Shown: positions 62,736 to 64,000 of the stretch, in pieces
Position numbering within the stretch: the first letter of the stretch is position 1
Layout of the letters: each line of letters opens with the position of its first letter
Source of the DNA: Amycolatopsis alkalitolerans
GTDB taxonomy: Bacteria; Actinomycetota; Actinomycetes; Mycobacteriales; Pseudonocardiaceae
DNA length: 64,000 nucleotides
NCBI RefSeq assembly: GCF_006152065.1
Contig: NZ_VDFW01000012.1
Coordinates: forward strand, 1-64,000
Reading direction: 5' to 3'
Program-made: the position numbers and the translations under genes
Notes under the pieces: generated by a model
What the model saw: only the letters and a program-made list of their open reading frames with translations
What the model was told of the DNA's origin: nothing
The model's database searches: none

Positions 62736-64000
<1,265 letters not shown>

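Overview
This is high-GC DNA from an actinomycete. It has dense overlapping operons, many GTG starts, Tat and lipoprotein signals, and a DUF3558-type lipoprotein. A recurring palindrome TCCACWGTGGA and the gene content suggest a Pseudonocardiaceae member (Amycolatopsis/Saccharopolyspora-like), but this is inference; no rRNA or species marker is present.

Layout. (1) 1-10138: a defence island on the minus strand. It is a complete four-gene Wadjet (JetABCD) anti-plasmid system of the DUF2397/DUF2398/SMC/DUF2399 kind (probably type III), divergent from a Phd/YefM-VapC toxin-antitoxin pair, and bordered on the left by fragments of ISL3- and IS21-type transposases and a PIN-domain remnant. (2) 10139-11740: decayed sequence, including a broken cyclase-family gene. 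(3) 11735-22423: an IclR regulator divergent from a ten-gene catabolic operon. The operon holds an NMT1/SsuA-type ABC importer, an IlvD/Edd dehydratase inserted between transporter genes, an alpha/beta hydrolase, an FAD oxidoreductase, a two-subunit aconitase-X dehydratase and an SDR. The substrate is unknown. Broken hydrolase and metallo-hydrolase genes follow, the latter cut by an IS5-type element (24080-24946).

(4) 25234-35865: a compact selenium island. A membrane-bound, Tat-exported formate dehydrogenase has an in-frame UGA at codon 195 (selenocysteine) with a SECIS-like hairpin 11 nt downstream. It is followed by fdhE, the iron-sulfur subunit and an NrfD-type membrane subunit, then the selenocysteine tRNA gene, selA, selB and selD. 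Everything specific to reading UGA as Sec lies within about 10 kb. (5) 35862-39149: a large Upf1-like SF1 helicase with a coiled-coil insert. (6) 39405-45529: a membrane-anchored FtsX-ectodomain-like protein, remnants of another helicase and a serine recombinase, a lipoprotein, and a Tn554-like three-gene tyrosine-recombinase transposon module with a frameshifted first gene.

(7) 46029-52612: a secreted RHS/YD-repeat polymorphic toxin with two PA14 domains, a short AT-richer C-terminal toxin tip and an adjacent small putative immunity gene. (8) 53391-55268: a frameshifted TPR gene and a lipoprotein. (9) 55765-62635: a minus-strand C1 module with NAD-type formate dehydrogenase fdsGBAD (Cys instead of Sec), a serine-glyoxylate-type aminotransferase and a broken malyl-CoA-lyase-like gene. 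(10) 62736 to the window end: an aminodeoxychorismate synthase component I.

The most distinctive points are the self-contained selenocysteine cassette next to a second Cys-type formate dehydrogenase, the uncharacterised IclR/IlvD/AcnX catabolic operon, the Wadjet/TA island, and the RHS toxin tip with its immunity candidate.
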